Positions 1 through 6,322 of a stretch of DNA of 7,975 nt are shown piece after piece. The stretch spans positions 1 through 7,975 of the forward strand of contig JAFGNI010000411.1 in assembly GCA_016927095.1 (NCBI GenBank), written 5' to 3'. Made by a program: the position numbers and the translations under genes. This stretch comes from Anaerolineae bacterium (GTDB taxonomy: Bacteria > Chloroflexota > Anaerolineae > B4-G1 > SLSP01). Numbering within the stretch: the first letter of the stretch is position 1; the number at the start of each line of letters is the position of its first letter. Below the pieces are notes generated by a model. That model did not search any database and was not told the origin of the DNA. It saw only the letters and a program-made list of their open reading frames with translations.

Positions 1-11
1 AGGGAGGAGCT

Positions 12-650
12 ATGGAGAAGAAAACGTTTCGCGCGCCGGTAGAGCTGAAGGCGGACGGGGAGGAAGGGACCTTCCGGTCGGTCTTCGCGCAGTTCAACGT
101 GATCGACCACGACGGCGACGTGACCGAGCCGGGGGCATTCCGCGACGGCCAGGAGGTCGTCGTCGAGGGCTGGAACCACGATTATGGGCTGCCACCCGGG
201 AAGGGGGTGATCCATGCCAACGATAAAGAGGCGTGGGTGGACGGCCGCTTCTTCTTGGACACAACGCCGGGCAAGGATCACTATCTGACGCTGAAGAACT
301 TGGAGGGCCTGGAGGAATGGTCTTACACCTTCTCGATCGAGGCTGCGGAGAGCGGGGAGGTCGACGGCGAGCGGGTGCGCATCCTCAAGGGATTGGACGT
401 ATGGGGTGTGGCGCCGGTGACGCGCGGGGCCGGGATCGGCACGCGGACGCTGGCGCTGAAAGGCGCCGGGCTGACGGATGAGGAGTTCCGGCGGCTGAAG
501 GCGCTGTTGGACACGGACCCTGATGCAGGGAGTACCTCAGAGGACGGTGAAGGCGAGGCCGGCGGGGATGATCAACCCGACGGTAAGCCGAGCGGCGTAT
601 CTCCGAGTGTGGTGTTGACAGAGATTGAGATCATCAACTTGGAGGGGTGA
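12..650 (+). CDS. HK97-family prohead protease (peptidase S78-like)
   Basis: Predicted capsid maturation protease of 212 aa. In the HK97 pathway this enzyme is packaged in the prohead, removes the N-terminal delta domain of the major capsid protein and then digests itself. The core spans about residues 1-150. It has a His56 motif (EGWNHDYGLPPGKG, residues 52-65) and a serine motif (EEWSYTFSIEA, residues 101-111, probable nucleophile Ser104), the His/Ser pair expected for this herpesvirus-protease-like fold. A conserved end of the domain follows (VWGVAPVTRGAGIGTRTLA, residues 130-148). Residues about 155-212 form an acidic, Gly/Ser/Pro-rich tail that looks disordered and ends in a hydrophobic EIEIINLEG. 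The start is the ATG at 12, with AGGGAGG just upstream at 1-7. The adjacent downstream gene encodes its likely substrate. The family call is firm; catalytic residues are assigned by motif only. Confidence 0.93.
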   Translation: MEKKTFRAPVELKADGEEGTFRSVFAQFNVIDHDGDVTEPGAFRDGQEVVVEGWNHDYGLPPGKGVIHANDKEAWVDGRFFLDTTPGKDHYLTLKNLEGLEEWSYTFSIEAAESGEVDGERVRILKGLDVWGVAPVTRGAGIGTRTLALKGAGLTDEEFRRLKALLDTDPDAGSTSEDGEGEAGGDDQPDGKPSGVSPSVVLTEIEIINLEG

Positions 651-651
651 G

Positions 652-1938
652 ATGGATATGCAAGAGAAGCTGAAGGGATTGCTGACGCAGGCGCGCGATA
701 TCGCCGCGAAGGCAGAGGACGAGGGGCGGGACTTCACCGCAGACGAGCGGCAGAAGGTCGCGAACCTCATGGAAGAGGCGAAGGGCGTCAAGGAGAAGAT
801 CAAGCAGGCTGCGGCCGACGCGGATCTCCGCAAGCAGATCGACGCCTGGAGCGAGGAGTTCAAAGGGGCAAGCCAGGGCCGCGAGGATCCTGGGAAGCCC
901 GGCGTGCTGGGCTCGCTGGGGCAGCAATTCGTGGAGAGCCCGGCCTTCAAGGCGTGGATGAGCCAGGTGGCACCGAACGGACGGATTCCGGACGGGGCCC
1001 GCGGGCTGATCTCGCCACCGGTGGAGTTCAAGACCTTGCTGGGTCGCAAGGACTTGGTGACCGGCGAGAGCGACACCAGCGCCGGGGCGTTCGTGCAGAC
1101 GGACTATACCGGGATCTACGAGCCGCTGGGGCGGTATCCGGTCAACGTGCTCGGCCTGGTGAACCGCCGGCAGACCGGCTCCGATCTGGTGGAGTTCGTG
1201 CGGCAGACGAGCGTCGTGCAGCAAGCCACGCCGGTGGCGGAGGCCAACGTCACGGATTCGGACAGCACGACCACGGGCGCTGTGGCCGGCACCAAGCCCG
1301 AGGGCGCGACCGCCTTCGAGAAGGTCCAGGAAGCGGTCAAGACGATCGCGGTCTGGATCCCGGCGACGAAGCGCGCGCTGAGCGATGCGGCCCAGATCCG
1401 GGGCATCATCGACCAGGAGCTGCGGGACGACCTGAATGAGGAGTTGGAGGACCAGATCATCAACGGGGACGGGGTCGGCGAGAACTTCACCGGCATCCTG
1501 AACACAGCCGGCATCCTGCTGCAGGCATGGACCGTCGACGCGCTGACCACAATCCGCGCGGCACGGGCCTCGCTGCAGGTGAACGGACACGCCTATCCAA
1601 CGGCGCTGGTCCTGCACCCATACGATGCAGCGGCCCTCGACTTGCTGACTGACGACACCGGACGGTACTACTTCGGTGGACCGGTCAACGGTCAGGCAGG
1701 GACGGTCTGGCGCGTGCCGGTCGTGGAGAGCGAATCGATCGCCCAAGGCCAGGGGCTGATGGGCGACTTCCGCAAGGCGGTGATCTTCGACCGCGAGCAG
1801 GCGAACATCCAGGTGAGCGACAGCCACGCGGACTTCTTCATCCGCAACATGGTCGCGATCCTGGCCGAGATGCGCGCGGCCTTCGGCGTGATTCGCCCGA
1901 CGGCGTTCATCACGCTGGATGTGGAGAGCGGGAGCTAG
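652..1938 (+). CDS. HK97-family phage major capsid protein
   Basis: Predicted shell protein, 428 aa from the ATG at 652. Residues about 1-70 are Lys/Glu/Ala-rich and look like the helical, coiled-coil delta domain that acts as built-in scaffold. A linker (about 70-95) follows, and the protease would cut near residues 90-120. The rest matches the HK97 fold: SDTSAGAFVQTDYTGIYEP (140-158), the TGSDLVEFVRQ segment (175-185), KTIAVWIPATKRALSDA, the EELEDQIINGDGVGENFTG signature before the A-domain, the RYYFGGP motif and a C-terminal FGVIRPTAFITL strand. The reading frame extends up to a TTG at 625, but GGAGG at 641-645 sits 6 bases before the ATG at 652, so 652 is preferred. It begins one base after the protease stop codon. 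Whether the shell uses HK97-style Lys-Asn cross-links cannot be read from the sequence. Confidence 0.95.
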   Translation: MDMQEKLKGLLTQARDIAAKAEDEGRDFTADERQKVANLMEEAKGVKEKIKQAAADADLRKQIDAWSEEFKGASQGREDPGKPGVLGSLGQQFVESPAFKAWMSQVAPNGRIPDGARGLISPPVEFKTLLGRKDLVTGESDTSAGAFVQTDYTGIYEPLGRYPVNVLGLVNRRQTGSDLVEFVRQTSVVQQATPVAEANVTDSDSTTTGAVAGTKPEGATAFEKVQEAVKTIAVWIPATKRALSDAAQIRGIIDQELRDDLNEELEDQIINGDGVGENFTGILNTAGILLQAWTVDALTTIRAARASLQVNGHAYPTALVLHPYDAAALDLLTDDTGRYYFGGPVNGQAGTVWRVPVVESESIAQGQGLMGDFRKAVIFDREQANIQVSDSHADFFIRNMVAILAEMRAAFGVIRPTAFITLDVESGS

Positions 1939-1943
1939 CCGGC

Positions 1944-1964
1944 AGGAGTAGGGAGTAAGGAGTA
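1944..1964 (+). repeat. Three tandem 7-base repeats (RGGAGTA) carrying the ribosome binding site
   Basis: The 30-base gap between capsid and glycosyltransferase genes holds AGGAGTA, GGGAGTA and AGGAGTA in perfect 7-base register, followed by GGG. Each copy contains GGAG. The last GGAG (1959-1962) is 6 bases before the ATG at 1969 and probably serves as the Shine-Dalgarno sequence. Repeats of this form occur between genes in several bacterial phyla, so this may be a host-type repeat rather than a phage-specific signal (from memory, not checked). Confidence 0.75.
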
Positions 1965-1968
1965 GGGC

Positions 1969-3690
1969 ATGGCGCTGCGGGTCAACGTTGTCTGCAGGAA
2001 CATGAATGACGATCGGGTGATCCCGCGATTCTCGCGGTATCTCCGGGATGTCAACGGATGGACGTTGACCGCAGCGCCGCAGCCCGATGCGGATGTGGTG
2101 TACCTGAGCGGGTACTTCGAGGCACAGATCTGCAAGCGATGGCCGGATGTGCCGGTGATGGCTTACTTCACGCACTACGAGACGGACCCGCCGGGGAATG
2201 CGAAGGCCAAGCTGTTCGACGAGGTCGCGGGCAAGGTGGATATGCGCATCGCAACGGCGGGGATGTATGCGCAGTATCTGGCCCAGCACGGGCCGACGAT
2301 GCAGGTGCATCCGCCGGTGGAGCGGGACCGGTTTGTGATCCCGAAACGCAAGGGCGGACGCCGGTTGACGGCAGGGTTCAGCGGGTACACGTACCGAAAC
2401 GGGCGGAAGGGCGAGGACCTGGCCGCGGAGCTGGTGCGGTCGGAGGTCGGAAGAAAAGTGGAGTGGCGGGCCTCTGGGAGGGGCTGGCCGGTGCGTACAG
2501 AGCGGCTTTCCTGGCGGGATATGCCCGGATTTGTCCAGAGCTTGGACATCTACGTCTGCACGGCGCTCGTGGAGGGGGTCCCCATGCCCCCGTTGGAGGC
2601 GCTGAGCTGCGGCGCGAGCATCGTGATCCCCAGGGGCGTCGGTCTGCTCGACGAGCTCCCCAAGATGCCGGGCATTGTACGCTACGAATGCGGCAATGCC
2701 GGATCGTTGATCGGCGCGCTGGCCTATGCTGTGGAGGAACGGCCCGACGTCGACCGCGAGGCGCTGCGGGCGGTGACGGCGCCCTATAGTATCCAGAATT
2801 GGTGTGCGGAACATGTGGAGGCTGTCGCCAGAATGACAGAATCAGAAAATGAGCGAATGGGCGGCATGGAAGAGGACGGAGACGAGATGAGTCGACATAG
2901 CCAGCCGGCTAAGCATGCCAAGCGTCCCGATCCGGTGGATCGGGGGACCGGGTCGACGCGGGGGCTCTTCTGCGTGGCCTTCGGCGATCCGGCGCGCGGG
3001 TGCGCGTTGGAGATGATGCGGACGGTGAAGAAGCACATGCCCGGCATCCCGATCGCGCTGTGCAGCGATCGCAAGATCGGGCCGGAGGACGTGCTGATCG
3101 TCGAGCCTGACAGCGACATCGGCGGCCGCCGGGCGAAGCTGAAGGCGTATGAGCTGGCGCCGGCGGAGTGGGAGAGCGTGCTCTACCTGGACGCCGACAC
3201 GGAGGTCGTCGCCGACGTCTCCTTCTTCTTCGAGCTGATCGAGGACGGTTGGGAGTTCGTGATCTGCAAAGACCCGCATTTGATGGACACGATGCACGCC
3301 TTCCGCCGGCACAACAATCTGCCAGAACTGGCCGAGACCGAGAAGGCGGTCTACACGCTGCACACGCTGCAGTACAACGGCGGGGTGTGGGCCTTCGGGC
3401 GCAATGCGCGCATCAAGCGCTTCTTCGAGCGGTGGCTGGCCGAGTGGGAGACGTACGCAGGGCGGGACCAGGGCGCGCTGATCCGGGCGATGTACACCGA
3501 GCCGCTGAGGGTGTATCTGCTCGGCAATGAGTGGAACACCTTCCCGAAATATACGAAGGGGATCACGACGGCGGGGATCTACCACTATCCGGGCAAGGCG
3601 CGCCGGTGGAAGGGCGCGATTCCGGGGCGGATTGACAGCGAAGCGGCGTGGAATGCGGTACGGAAGTTCGAGAGGACGCAGGGCCAGTGA
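1969..3690 (+). CDS. Two-domain glycosyltransferase: GT4-like (GT-B) fused to GT-A domain with DxD
   Basis: Predicted bifunctional glycosyltransferase, 573 aa, soluble with no signal peptide or membrane segment seen. Residues 1-288 look like a GT-B, GT4-type enzyme: an FTHYETDPP segment (67-75), GFSGYTYRNGRKG (136-148) and the retaining-enzyme E-x7-E motif with Glu202 and Glu210 in VEGVPMPPLEALSCG (201-215). Residues 289-331 are a hydrophilic linker rich in Met, Glu, Lys and Pro. Residues 332-573 look like a GT-A, GT8-like domain: RRAKLKAYELAP (387-398), LYLDADTEV with DxD at Asp408-Asp410, YNGGVWAFGRN (469-479) and RDQGALIRAMY with Asp500. An in-frame ATG at 2887 with its own GGAG suggests that the second half could also be made separately. 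Donor, acceptor and target are unknown. The gene lies between capsid and connector, where glycosyltransferases are not standard, so virion or host-surface decoration is inferred. Confidence 0.85.
   Translation: MALRVNVVCRNMNDDRVIPRFSRYLRDVNGWTLTAAPQPDADVVYLSGYFEAQICKRWPDVPVMAYFTHYETDPPGNAKAKLFDEVAGKVDMRIATAGMYAQYLAQHGPTMQVHPPVERDRFVIPKRKGGRRLTAGFSGYTYRNGRKGEDLAAELVRSEVGRKVEWRASGRGWPVRTERLSWRDMPGFVQSLDIYVCTALVEGVPMPPLEALSCGASIVIPRGVGLLDELPKMPGIVRYECGNAGSLIGALAYAVEERPDVDREALRAVTAPYSIQNWCAEHVEAVARMTESENERMGGMEEDGDEMSRHSQPAKHAKRPDPVDRGTGSTRGLFCVAFGDPARGCALEMMRTVKKHMPGIPIALCSDRKIGPEDVLIVEPDSDIGGRRAKLKAYELAPAEWESVLYLDADTEVVADVSFFFELIEDGWEFVICKDPHLMDTMHAFRRHNNLPELAETEKAVYTLHTLQYNGGVWAFGRNARIKRFFERWLAEWETYAGRDQGALIRAMYTEPLRVYLLGNEWNTFPKYTKGITTAGIYHYPGKARRWKGAIPGRIDSEAAWNAVRKFERTQGQ
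2878..2889 (+). promoter_or_regulatory. Possible internal ribosome binding site and start within the glycosyltransferase gene
   Basis: GGAG at 2878-2881 is 5 bases before an in-frame ATG at 2887, which is Met307 of the fusion and falls inside the linker between the two domains. A start here would give a 267-residue protein containing only the GT-A domain, a normal size for such an enzyme. The linker coding DNA is less GC-rich than its flanks. This fits either a former two-gene arrangement that became fused or an internal start still in use. Translation from this site is not demonstrated. Confidence 0.4.
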
Positions 3691-4463
3691 AGATCATCGA
3701 AAACGACCCTACGCAAGACATGGCACAGCCGGGAGTGATCGTTTCGGCGATCAGGGCCGGAGGCACGTTTCTGTCCCACTGCCTGAGCAACCATCCGCAC
3801 GTCTACTGTGACCGCGGCGAGCCTCTGCACCACAGAAGCGCGTGGTGTTCTCTGTTCGAGGGGGACCGGCGGGCGCTGCTGCGCGTGCTGCTTAACCAGA
3901 CGGGCTACCGGGTGAGCATGTGCAAACTGACCTACGTTCAGGCATTTCACCGGGACATCTGGCCGGAGCTCCAGGAACTACAGCCGCGCGTGATATGGCT
4001 GCGGCGCGAGAACGTCATCCGGCAGGCGGTGAGCGTGGCGATCAACCAGCGGGCCCGTGCCGGTCAGCTCGATCGACCGCAACACACGTTTGAGGCGCAG
4101 ACGGTACCGGTCGCGATCGAGATCGGGGCTGGTGAGTTTCTGCGCTACGTGGACGGCCTCGTGCGCCGGAATGTGGCCGCGCAGGGCAAGCTGCGGCTGA
4201 TGTCGAATGTCCTCGTGCTCTCGTATGAGGAGATCACGGCTAACCCGACGCACCTGTATATGGCCCAGGGACTGAACCCCGACGCGGCGGATCGTATTTG
4301 TGAGTTTTTGGGCGTGCCGTTCGCCCTGATGCCGGCAGATCTGGCGCGGGTCAACCCGTGGCCGTTGAGTGAATTGCTGACCAATTGGCACGAGATTCGA
4401 CAGGCAATCGGGGAGAGCCAATATGCCGCTTTGGCAGAGAAGGAGCTGCATTGGACAAGCTAA
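3687..4463 (+). CDS. PAPS-dependent sulfotransferase-like protein
   Basis: Predicted to transfer sulfate from PAPS to a hydroxyl, most likely on a carbohydrate given its neighbours; 258 aa from the GTG at 3687. Residues 17-31 (VIVSAIRAGGTFLSH) resemble the 5'-phosphosulfate-binding loop, with Arg23 where many members have Lys or Arg, followed by LSNHPHVYCDRGEPLH. Residues 102-117 (VIWLRRENVIRQAVSV) resemble the 3'-phosphate-binding segment with Arg106/Arg107 and Ser116. Near the C terminus, LSYEEITANP and a later ICEFLGVP fit the conserved end of Stf0/NodH-like sulfotransferases. The GTG shares a GTGA overlap with the glycosyltransferase stop. An in-frame ATG upstream at 3648 would overlap by 43 bases, and ATG 3720 lies just before the first motif, so the start is uncertain. 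The family call rests on motifs; the substrate is unknown. Confidence 0.75.
   Translation: MKIIENDPTQDMAQPGVIVSAIRAGGTFLSHCLSNHPHVYCDRGEPLHHRSAWCSLFEGDRRALLRVLLNQTGYRVSMCKLTYVQAFHRDIWPELQELQPRVIWLRRENVIRQAVSVAINQRARAGQLDRPQHTFEAQTVPVAIEIGAGEFLRYVDGLVRRNVAAQGKLRLMSNVLVLSYEEITANPTHLYMAQGLNPDAADRICEFLGVPFALMPADLARVNPWPLSELLTNWHEIRQAIGESQYAALAEKELHWTS
4442..4453 (+). promoter_or_regulatory. Ribosome binding site that selects a TTG start for the methyltransferase
   Basis: AAGGAG (4440-4445) is followed after 5 bases by a TTG at 4451. The reading frame also opens at an ATG at 4385, but that start would overlap the sulfotransferase gene by 79 bases and add 22 residues with no methyltransferase character. 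From the TTG, the Rossmann motif I begins at residue 6, the usual position. The TTG is therefore preferred. Confidence 0.65.
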
Positions 4464-4912
4464 GCGTGCTGAATATCGGCGCGGGGAATGACATCCGCCA
4501 GGGCGCGTTGAATCACGACCTGACCCGGCATCGCCCGGAGATCGACGTGGCGCACGATCTAAACGTGCTGCCATGGCCATGGGACGATGCGACGTTCGAC
4601 GTGATCGTCGCGCGGGCCGTGTTAGAGCATCTACGGCTGAATCTGTTGGAGAGCGTGGGTGAGTGCTGGCGCATCCTACGACCAGGCGGCAAGCTGGTGA
4701 TGAAGTTGCCGTATTGGCAGCACCGTCACAGCTATATCGACCCCACTCACTACTGGCAGTTTGACCTGGACACACCGAAGATCTTCGACCCAGAAACACA
4801 GTACGGTCGCGCGTATTCGTTCTACACCGATCGTAAGTGGCGGATCATCAAGGGGCCGTCCTTGAACCGGGCAAAGAGCTCGCTTCTGGTAACGATGGAG
4901 GTGCGCAAGTGA
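4451..4912 (+). CDS. Small class I SAM-dependent methyltransferase
   Basis: Predicted SAM-dependent methyltransferase of 153 aa from the TTG start, overlapping the sulfotransferase gene by 13 bases. The class I motifs appear in order: the glycine-rich SAM loop VLNIGAGND (6-14), an acidic position in LNHDLT (20-25), DLNVLPWPWDDATFDVIVAR (36-55), the VLEHL helix (57-61), and WRILRPGGKLVMKLPY (73-88), which is typical of the Methyltransf_11 group. After the core there is only a short C-terminal part with YIDPTHYWQFD and a final strand ending VTMEVRK, so it is near the minimum size and has no separate substrate domain. Methylation of the sugar made by the neighbouring enzymes is the natural inference; methylation of a protein or small molecule cannot be excluded. 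Confidence 0.85.
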   Translation: MDKLSVLNIGAGNDIRQGALNHDLTRHRPEIDVAHDLNVLPWPWDDATFDVIVARAVLEHLRLNLLESVGECWRILRPGGKLVMKLPYWQHRHSYIDPTHYWQFDLDTPKIFDPETQYGRAYSFYTDRKWRIIKGPSLNRAKSSLLVTMEVRK

Positions 4913-5550
4913 ACAAGGCCGGCGTGGTGCTGCTGGGCGAGGACCAGACGATCGCGGCCAAGGCGCGCAACGCGAAGCTGGGGCTAAAGGTCTGCGAGTG
5001 GTGTGCCCCACCCTTTGCGAAGACGCTCTATGTGGCGGCGGGGACGCAAGTGCCGTGGGACCTCCTGCCGGCGGCATGGCACTTCCTGGAGCGATGGGAC
5101 GCGGCGGTGCCGCTGTGGCGCTACGGGGTCAACGCCTGCGACGTGGGCTCGAAGGAAGAACGGAAGCGGACGCAGGCCATCGTGCGGGACCTGCGGGTGC
5201 TGTTGCACAGCCACGAGCTGCTTTTTGTGAGGAACAATAACGCGGGGCATGCCCTGATCGATGCGTTCCTCGAGGAGCTCGAGGGCAGCGATGAGCCGCG
5301 GCTGGCGTTCCTGCGGGCATTCTACCGGGTGAAGCCGCGGTTGTGCGTGCTGCCGCGGTCATGGTTAGCGGAGATCCACCAGCGCAGTATCCAAGACGCG
5401 CGATCGCGCCGGGTGCGCAGCGCGGACCGGGCGGGGGTGCCGTTGGTGCAGGTGGAGATATCGCCGGGGAGCTACGTGCAGTGCTACAAGGGCGACGAAG
5501 ACAAAGTGCGGGAGATGCATCAGCGAGGGCGACGTGGCGGACGGCGGTAA
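4909..5550 (+). CDS. Unassigned protein resembling a shortened GT-A domain that lacks the DxD motif
   Basis: Protein of 213 aa from a GTG at 4909, which shares a GTGA overlap with the methyltransferase stop; GGAGG at 4897-4901 lies 7 bases upstream. No known family is recognised with certainty. By eye, it tracks the GT-A half of the glycosyltransferase at 1969-3690. RNAKLGLK (20-27) matches RRAKLKAY; TLYVAAGTQVPWD (39-51) matches VLYLDADTEVVAD; LFVRNNNAG (105-113) matches WAFGRNARI; and EPRLAFLRAFY (129-139) matches RDQGALIRAMY. The metal-binding DxD is replaced by Ala-Ala-Gly and the nucleotide-binding N-terminal part is short. The C-terminal part (APLVQVEI-like PLVQVEISPGSYVQCYKGDE) has no counterpart and ends in an Arg-rich tail. 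It could be a non-catalytic partner of the glycosyltransferase or an unrelated phage protein. Confidence 0.7.
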   Translation: MNKAGVVLLGEDQTIAAKARNAKLGLKVCEWCAPPFAKTLYVAAGTQVPWDLLPAAWHFLERWDAAVPLWRYGVNACDVGSKEERKRTQAIVRDLRVLLHSHELLFVRNNNAGHALIDAFLEELEGSDEPRLAFLRAFYRVKPRLCVLPRSWLAEIHQRSIQDARSRRVRSADRAGVPLVQVEISPGSYVQCYKGDEDKVREMHQRGRRGGRR

Positions 5551-5659
5551 GCGGCGGAAGGGCCCCGAGGACAAGATGCGGCGGCCCGACTCGGACAAAC
5601 GCCGGGATACCGAGGATGCTGATGTGAAGACGGCCAAGAAGGAGATGCGGGATGGCTGA
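5534..5659 (+). CDS. Small, highly charged hypothetical protein (41 aa)
   Basis: Short open frame starting at a GTG (5534) with GAGGG at 5525-5529, 4 bases upstream. It overlaps the preceding gene by 17 bases and the connector gene by 8 bases. The 41 residues include 14 Lys/Arg and 11 Asp/Glu and no hydrophobic stretch, so the product would be soluble and probably disordered. It fills an otherwise empty 101-base gap, and its codons look like those of its neighbours. No homology is recognised. It could equally be a leader region whose GC content leaves a frame open by chance. Confidence 0.4.
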   Translation: MADGGKRRKGPEDKMRRPDSDKRRDTEDADVKTAKKEMRDG

Positions 5660-6260
5660 CTTTTGCACCGTAGCGGATGTGGCGAACTTTCTGCAGATTG
5701 AGATCGCGGCCGATGATGCGAGCTGCCTGCGGGCGATCGCGGAGGCGACGGCGGCGATCAAGAACCACTGCCACCAGGAGATCGAGCTGGTGAGCAATGA
5801 GACGATCACGCTGGACTGCGCGGGCGGGACGAAGCTCTTCCTGCCTGAGTTGCCGGTGCAGAGCGTGGCGGAGGTCGTGGAGGATGATGAGATCCTGACG
5901 GTCGATGATGACTACAAGCTGGGCCAGTGGGGGATCCTGCACCGGGTCGATGATGAGTGGGCCAGCGGCATCCAAATCATTGAGATCACCTACACCCACG
6001 GCTACGCCACGCCACTGCCTGATGATGTGGTCTCCGTGTGCGTGCGCGCAGCGAGCCGGGCCTATCAGATGGGGCTCAAGACGGCAGCGACGGACGGGAT
6101 TGCCGGCATTCAGAGCCTGAGCCTGGGGGACTACGCCATCACATACTCGGCGGAGGCCACGGGCGGCGCCGGCGAGGGGACGATGGGGGCGAGCGGGGCG
6201 CGGATGCTGCTGATGAGCGAGAAGGACATGCTGAATAAGTATCGGTACGTGGCACAGTGA
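5652..6260 (+). CDS. Phage head-tail connector (HK97 gp6 / SPP1 gp15-like)
   Basis: Predicted neck protein of 202 aa that would form the ring attaching to the portal at the DNA exit vertex. The N-terminal part (residues 3-45, ADFCTVADVANFLQI then alternating Ala-rich helices and NHCHQEIE) is the helical domain typical of the gp6-like connector family. It is followed by LPELPVQSV and the conserved ITYTHGYATPLPDD (112-125), which precedes a helix carrying VCVRAASRAYQMG. The C-terminal end (about 150-202) contains a Gly/Ala-rich loop and MLLMSEKDMLNKYR. The start is ATG 5652 with AAGGAG at 5639-5644, 7 bases upstream. It is about twice the length of HK97 gp6 but within the range of longer family members. 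Its place before the adaptor gene supports the call. Confidence 0.85.
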   Translation: MADFCTVADVANFLQIEIAADDASCLRAIAEATAAIKNHCHQEIELVSNETITLDCAGGTKLFLPELPVQSVAEVVEDDEILTVDDDYKLGQWGILHRVDDEWASGIQIIEITYTHGYATPLPDDVVSVCVRAASRAYQMGLKTAATDGIAGIQSLSLGDYAITYSAEATGGAGEGTMGASGARMLLMSEKDMLNKYRYVAQ

Positions 6261-6262
6261 GG

Positions 6263-6308
6263 AACGTTTGAACGTTTACACGTTGGAACGTTGGAACGTT
6301 TGAACGTT
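6263..6308 (+). repeat. Six-unit tandem 8-base repeat, core AACGTT
   Basis: The 62-base gap between connector and adaptor genes begins, two bases after the stop codon, with six units in exact 8-base register. AACGTT starts at 6263, 6271, 6287, 6295 and 6303, and a variant CACGTT starts at 6279. Units are joined by TG, TA or GG. The core is its own reverse complement. The ribosome binding site of the next gene (GGAG 6314-6317) lies just after the array. Confidence 0.9.
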
Positions 6309-6322
6309 ACTACGGAGACGAG

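Noticed and set aside
615..620. TTGACA resembling a -35 promoter box before the capsid gene
   Set aside because: No matching -10 box follows at 16-18 bases; the hexamer lies within the protease coding sequence and is expected by chance.
2058..2789. Second + strand frame of 243 codons within the glycosyltransferase gene
   Set aside because: It is out of frame with the motif-bearing protein and gives a Gly/Ala/Arg-rich translation typical of shifted GC-rich coding DNA.
634..2814. Open frame of 726 codons on the minus strand
   Set aside because: It lies opposite the capsid and glycosyltransferase genes, which have clear family motifs. The translation is Arg/His/Pro/Leu-rich with no recognisable domain, as expected from the complement of GC-rich coding DNA.
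2842..3585. Minus-strand open frame of 247 codons opposite the GT-A domain
   Set aside because: Same composition bias as other antisense frames and no motif; the + strand frame carries the DxD and YNGG motifs.
3978..4799. Minus-strand open frame of 273 codons opposite the sulfotransferase and methyltransferase genes
   Set aside because: Low-complexity Arg/Ser/Pro-rich translation with no family character; the + strand has clear motifs.
6263..6308. AACGTT array considered as a CRISPR array, terminator or attachment site
   Set aside because: The unit is 8 bases with no spacers, there is no stem followed by a T-run, and the arrays recur at several gene boundaries rather than marking one insertion point.
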